From positions 80,640,735 through 80,704,734 of the forward strand of contig NC_051066.1 in NCBI RefSeq assembly GCF_004664715.2: a stretch of DNA of 64,000 bases. The letters are read 5' to 3'. The translations under genes and the position numbers were made by a program. Under the pieces are notes generated by a model. That model had not been told where the DNA came from. It worked only from the letters and a program-made list of their open reading frames with translations, and made no database searches. Every line of letters starts with the position of its first letter. The stretch's first letter is position 1. Shown here piece by piece: positions 44,291-64,000 of this stretch. Origin of the DNA: Peromyscus leucopus (taxonomy: Eukaryota > Chordata > Mammalia > Rodentia > Cricetidae).

Positions 44291-45089
44291 AGAAACCAAG
44301 TTTTTCCTAACACTTCAGCTAAGGAATATGGGAATGGCTTTTGAAATTTCAATAACTAAAACAATAGCATACTGTGAAAGCTCTGGCTTGTGTTGAGGTC
44401 AGGGAGTGGGGAGGGCAGGGGTCCAGTGGACCTGTGGACCAAGACCTTGTGGCCTTGGAGATTTCTAGAGACTCCTTCATTCCTGATGCAGGTCTACAGC
44501 CCCTCTAAGGCGATACAAAGCCCTGACCTGGGCTGGGGGCTTGGGCTAAGGCAAAGGGGTCTAGCTTCTCTAAGATCTGGACTGCTTCCGGGTGCAGGGT
44601 GTGCCCTGCTTCCCAGGGTGCTTTTGCACTGAGTGTTCACCATTACTTAGGTAATTAGATAGCTTCTTAGAGGAGAGGAGGGTGGGAACCAAGCAAAACC
44701 GGAACCTGAAATGCTATCACCTTCCCAGTTGCTTGGAAAAGTAATCAGCTAGCTCTTTCAGGGACCAGCTGGACAATTTTCTAAAATGGCATCGAGGAGG
44801 TCCCAGGCAGGATGGGGACATGAGGCTGTGTAAAATGTGGTTACAGAGGAACTCAGGGAGTTTTACTGTTCCAAGCAGAATTCTACCCCATCTCTATCCA
44901 CCTGCTGCCTTTTGCAAGCTTGAGTCCTATGTATAGGTAGGATGGACATTTTGCTCTGGGTGGGATTTCTGTTCATGATATGATCTTGGATTCGGGAACT
45001 GACCTAGAGACAGAGAAGAAGCTTTAGGAGAACCACCCCTAATGGGGGTATCTAGCCCTCTGTTATGTCCAGTCCTAATCAGACACTGA

Positions 45090-45470
45090 GAAAGAATCGC
45101 CATCTCAGTTATTTAAAAGTTAGGTCATAAAAGGTCTTGAGGAGAAAAAAACCTATTTCTTGGAATTATTTGTAGGGTGATAAGATTAATCATCATCACA
45201 GTCCAAAAGAGGAAAAAAGAATGATTTCTTAAAATATAAACAAAAATGATGCTGTGACTATTTCATTATTTTAACCCCCCCTTTCTTTTTTTTTCCTGGG
45301 CAAACCTCTTGAATGGGCTCTTTATTGTAACTCTCCCTTCCCAATTGAGCTCCCCACGGTGCCCTTGTATCTTTTTACAGCCCCTAACAACTCACACCAG
45401 CAACACAATTACCTCCAGATATTTATAACAAGAAATTACTTTACTATTTTCTCCACCTCTCTTCCAAGAA
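45090..45470. promoter_or_regulatory. Candidate intron 2 enhancer block
   Basis: 'gtgataagattaatcatcat', 'ctttattgtaactctccc' and 'cacaattacctccagata' mark AT-rich, repeat-free sequence inside G+C-rich surroundings. Confidence 0.35.
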
Positions 45471-46406
45471 CCCTCTTTTTGAGGGAAGGTAGGGAGGGTG
45501 GGTGGACTGAAAGCCTTGACGGGCGCCCGAGTGAGTCAGGACTTCAGGGAGAAGAGCCCCTCTTTTCCCTTTGTGAGTTGGAGGGTTGGTGGTTCCTTTC
45601 CTTGGACCTGGTGTGGCTGGCCTGAGAGTGTCTCTCGGCTTCGCTCTTTGGGTTTGGGGAGAGCAGAATAGCAGCCATTGTTTGGTGTCTGTAGACTTTG
45701 TCGACCGTGTTCAGCCCCTCCTGTTTGTACTTTTTAAAGCAGTGAGGCGAGGTAGACAGCATGTGTCACAGTACAGGAAAAGAGAGGGAGATCTAAACAC
45801 TAAAAGCAAAGTTAATTACAATAACTGAGGCTTAGGGTAAAAAGTTGGGCTCACCACTTGCTAAGTCCCGAAAGAGCTGAGAGACTGGTTGTGAGGATCT
45901 GACTGGGAAGACTTTTGGGGGTGGGGGTGGGGGGAGTGAGGGATAAAAGAATAAAGAACTGAGTTCTAGGGGTCTTGGGACAATTGAGGTGCTGAAATTC
46001 CTTGGGAAGGGAGGGAGTTTGGTCTGAGGCTTACTCACCCAGACTCCTCTAACCCGCACCCTCAGGCACCACCAAGACCTTAAATTCTCTTCACCTCCAC
46101 ACTTCCCGGCGTAGTTAACTTCCTCCCCCAGCTCTGTTTCTACTCTACTCTCTGCTCCTTTTCTTTAAGCCTTCCCCCTTTCCCCGATGAGACCACAACT
46201 CTAGATTCCCCAAGCCAAGCCTAGGCAGAGTAGCGTTTTCCGAAGGATCTGGATTTCTGTGGGAGAGGCCACTGTAAGTATGATGTTCTAGGCAGAAGGA
46301 GCTAGCCTTGGGTCCACTTTGGGTTGAGAGCGGGCCTCAGACAACCAGTCGTGCTATGTGTTGGGGCCAATTTGACATACCTTCCTCTCCCTCTGTTTTG
46401 TCTTAG

Positions 46407-46483
46407 GCAGAAGACTGTAACTAGGGGCGAGCAGATGTGTGAGATCTTCTGTTCTAAGAGTGGACACATACCCCAGTTTCCAG
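46407..46483 (+). other. Pax6: PAX6 non-coding exon 3
   Basis: It is 77 bp, the length I know for human exon 3, from GCAGAAGACTGTAACTAGGGG to CAGTTTCCAG. The acceptor is tgtcttag. The donor is gcaagt, a GC donor. It contains the start (46435) of an ORF overlapping PAX6. Confidence 0.9.
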
Positions 46484-46850
46484 GCAAGTTCTACGATGCT
46501 CTTTGGGGCTTCAAACCGTGAAAGAGTTTTTTTTAAAAACCATAGTACAAGTGGAAGAAAAAAAAAAAAACCGGGTCATTGTTTCCTCTGATTAAAAGGC
46601 TAATTACTAAAATATTTGGGAAAACTCATTATGAATGTTAGATGATTTTATTCGCAGCTCACAAGTACATTTTGCATGCATAGGAGGGCAGGGCTAGGTG
46701 ACCCTCAGATCGCCCCAAGCGGTTGAGTAGCTCAATTTCTAAGAAAAGGAGGATTCTCCAGTTCAGGCACCAGGTCTTCCTCAGTAGGAGTACAGGCCTA
46801 CCTGTGCAGAGCCCGGGATTAACTCCATTTTTTTTTTCTTTTTCTAATAG
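46484..46850 (+). other. Pax6: PAX6 intron 3 (GC-AG), with AT-rich block
   Basis: It begins gcaagt and ends tttctaatag. The middle (46575-46680) has 'tctgattaaaaggctaatta' and 'ttattcgcagctcac', which looks conserved and may be regulatory. Confidence 0.8.
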
Positions 46851-46901
46851 AGCCCCGCATTCGAGCCCCGTGGGACCCGGAGGCCGCCAACCAGCGCCAG
46901 C

Positions 46902-46911
<10 letters not shown>
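46851..46911 (+). CDS. Pax6: PAX6 exon 4 (start codon)
   Basis: A 61-bp exon with acceptor tttctaatag and donor gtgagt. ATG is at 46902-46904. Only codons 1-3 and one base of codon 4 are coding (Met-Gln-Asn-Ser). The remainder is 5'UTR. Confidence 0.96.
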
Positions 46912-62857
<15,946 letters not shown>

Positions 62858-63051
62858 AGAGAGCGAGCGTGGTCAAGAGAGGAAATTGTGTTCACTCAGT
62901 CAGTGACCATGTGGATACAACAGTTGGGTGTTCAGGAAAGAAAGAGAAATGGCTGTTAGAAGCACTTCACTTTGCAATTGTGTCCTGTATTGGAGCCTGG
63001 GAATGGACTAGAAACAAGGACCTTTGCATACAGAAGGCACGGTATCAGTTG

Positions 63052-63058
63052 GAACAAA
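63052..63058 (+). promoter_or_regulatory. miR-375 seed match
   Basis: GAACAAA matches the miR-375 seed. miR-375 has been reported to repress PAX6. It is a 7-base match only. Confidence 0.45.
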
Positions 63059-63319
63059 TCTTCATTTTGGTATCCAAACTTTTATTAATTTTGGTGTATT
63101 ATTTGTAAATGGGCATTTGTATGTTATAACGAAGAAAAGAACAACACAGACTGGTGGACCTTGGATCTGTGTTGGCTCATGTGGTTGTTTAAAGGAAACC
63201 ATGATTGACAAGATTTGCCATGGATTTAAGAGTTTTATCAAGATATATCGAATACTTCTACCCATCTGTTCATAGTTTATGGACTGATGTTCCAAGTTTG
63301 TATCATTCCTTTGCATATA

Positions 63320-63325
63320 ATTAAA
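63320..63325 (+). terminator. Possible proximal poly(A) signal ATTAAA
   Basis: A variant hexamer 463 nt after the stop codon. There is no strong downstream GT-rich element, so usage is uncertain. Confidence 0.3.
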
Positions 63326-63504
63326 CCTGGAACAACACACACTAGATATATGTAAGAAATATCTGTTGGTTTTCCAAAGGTTGTTAACAGATGACGTTTA
63401 TGTGCAAAAAGGGGTAAGATATAAATTCAAGGAGAAGTTGATAGCTAAGGTAGAGTGTGTCTTCGATATAATCCAATTTGTTTTATGTCAAAATGTAAGT
63501 ATTT

Positions 63505-63511
63505 GTCTTCC
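63505..63511 (+). promoter_or_regulatory. miR-7 seed match
   Basis: GTCTTCC matches bases 2-8 of miR-7. miR-7a is known to repress Pax6 in the ventricular/olfactory lineage through its 3'UTR. It lies 27 nt before the AATAAA, so even transcripts ending at that signal keep the site. Confidence 0.65.
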
Positions 63512-63537
63512 CTAGAAATCCTCAGAATGATTTCTAT

Positions 63538-63543
63538 AATAAA
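63538..63543 (+). terminator. Pax6: Canonical poly(A) signal AATAAA
   Basis: The first canonical AATAAA after the stop codon (681 nt downstream), in 'ctataataaagttaatttc'. Cleavage is expected at about 63555-63575. Confidence 0.7.
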
Positions 63544-64000
63544 GTTAATTTCATTTATATTTGACAAGAATACTCTATAGATGTTTTATACACATTTTCA
63601 TGCAATCATTTGTTTCTTTCTTGGCCAGCAAAAGTTAATTGTTCTTAGATATAGCTGTATTACTGTTCACAGTCCAATCATTTTGTGCATCTAGAATTCA
63701 TTCCTAATCAATTAAAAGTGCTTGCAAGAGTTTTAAACCTAAGTGTTTTGCAGTTGTTCACAAATACATATCAAAATTAACCATTGTTGATTGTAAAAAC
63801 CATGCCAAAGCCTTTGTATTTTCTTTATTACACTATTTTCTTTTTAACCTTATAGTGTGGTGTTACAAATTTTGTTTCCCCATTAGGTTAACATCCTAAA
63901 TCAATGCTTAGGTTCATACACACTCCATTTTATAGCCTGATGTTTTACAGACATCAGGAGTTGGCAACGTATCAGGGGAAAGAAAAATCACTTATAGCCG

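Larger units (their letters stand above)
42587..46406. other. PAX6 intron 2
   Basis: A CpG-dense first part (42690-43420) extends the P1 island. Frames of 220 and 225 residues there have no domains. The rest is repeat-free apart from the 43938-44029 microsatellite and contains two candidate enhancer blocks listed separately. Confidence 0.7.
42574..46420 (+). other. uORF 1: 8 codons across the exon 2-3 junction
   Basis: ATG at 42574 (A at -3) continues through the exon 2 end (42586) into exon 3 at 46407 and stops at TAA 46418-46420. It encodes MPLKGRRL. From memory the human mRNA has a matching 8-codon frame ending at the same TAA. It is present in both P0 and P1 mRNAs. Confidence 0.7.
62858..64000 (+). 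other. Pax6: PAX6 3'UTR (may extend past the window)
   Basis: It is AT-rich and without repeats. From memory the human sequence past the 63538 AATAAA is also transcribed in long-3'UTR isoforms, so the window end is probably still inside the longest 3'UTR. Confidence 0.85.

Overview
This is a mammalian genomic window, from a rodent. Its 5' part is full of B1, B2 and ID-type SINEs. Several B1 copies carry the 'gatccaggacaggctcc' internal form that I associate with cricetids (hamster, vole, deer mouse) rather than mouse or rat. Species identity beyond 'cricetid-like rodent' is inference.

The window holds one protein-coding gene, PAX6, on the + strand, with its 5' regulatory flank. All coding exons are present. 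Joined at consensus splice sites they give 1269 nt, encoding a 422-residue protein with no frameshift or premature stop. It has a paired domain (about 4-130), linker, homeodomain (210-269) and Pro/Ser/Thr-rich transactivation tail, and as far as I can compare from memory it matches human PAX6 throughout. The 42-nt alternative exon 5a is intact. The 5' non-coding exons can be placed: exon 0 from promoter P0 near 35.47 kb, exon 1 from promoter P1 near 42.03 kb, then exons 2 and 3. The stop codon is at 62855-62857. The 3'UTR runs to at least about 63.56 kb and probably past the window end.

Layout: (1) 0-25.25 kb is intergenic DNA dense in SINEs, LTRs, L1 remnants and microsatellites. It includes four solo LTRs or LTR-like elements with intact target-site duplications, one of them in a three-level nest. 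(2) 25.25-35.4 kb has no recognisable transposon. It has CpG-rich stretches and AT-rich, homeodomain-motif-rich blocks that look like conserved enhancers, including the expected place of the lens/cornea ectoderm enhancer and pancreas enhancer about 4 kb upstream of P0. (3) 35.4-46.9 kb holds P0, P1, CpG islands and non-coding exons 0-3. (4) 46.85-62.86 kb is the coding part, with the retinal alpha enhancer in intron 4 and several candidate intronic enhancers, mainly in intron 7. (5) 62.86-64 kb is 3'UTR with poly(A) signals and miR-7 and miR-375 seed matches.

I found no undescribed multi-gene system. The points most worth a second look concern how PAX6 is controlled: a GC-AG intron 3, a promoter-dependent set of upstream ORFs including an 87-codon one that overlaps the PAX6 start, an expanded A-rich tract in exon 2, a roughly 190-nt pure-pyrimidine microsatellite forming the 3' splice site of the first paired-domain exon, and an abrupt end of transposon insertion at about 25.25 kb. 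Comparisons with human or mouse are from memory, not alignment.
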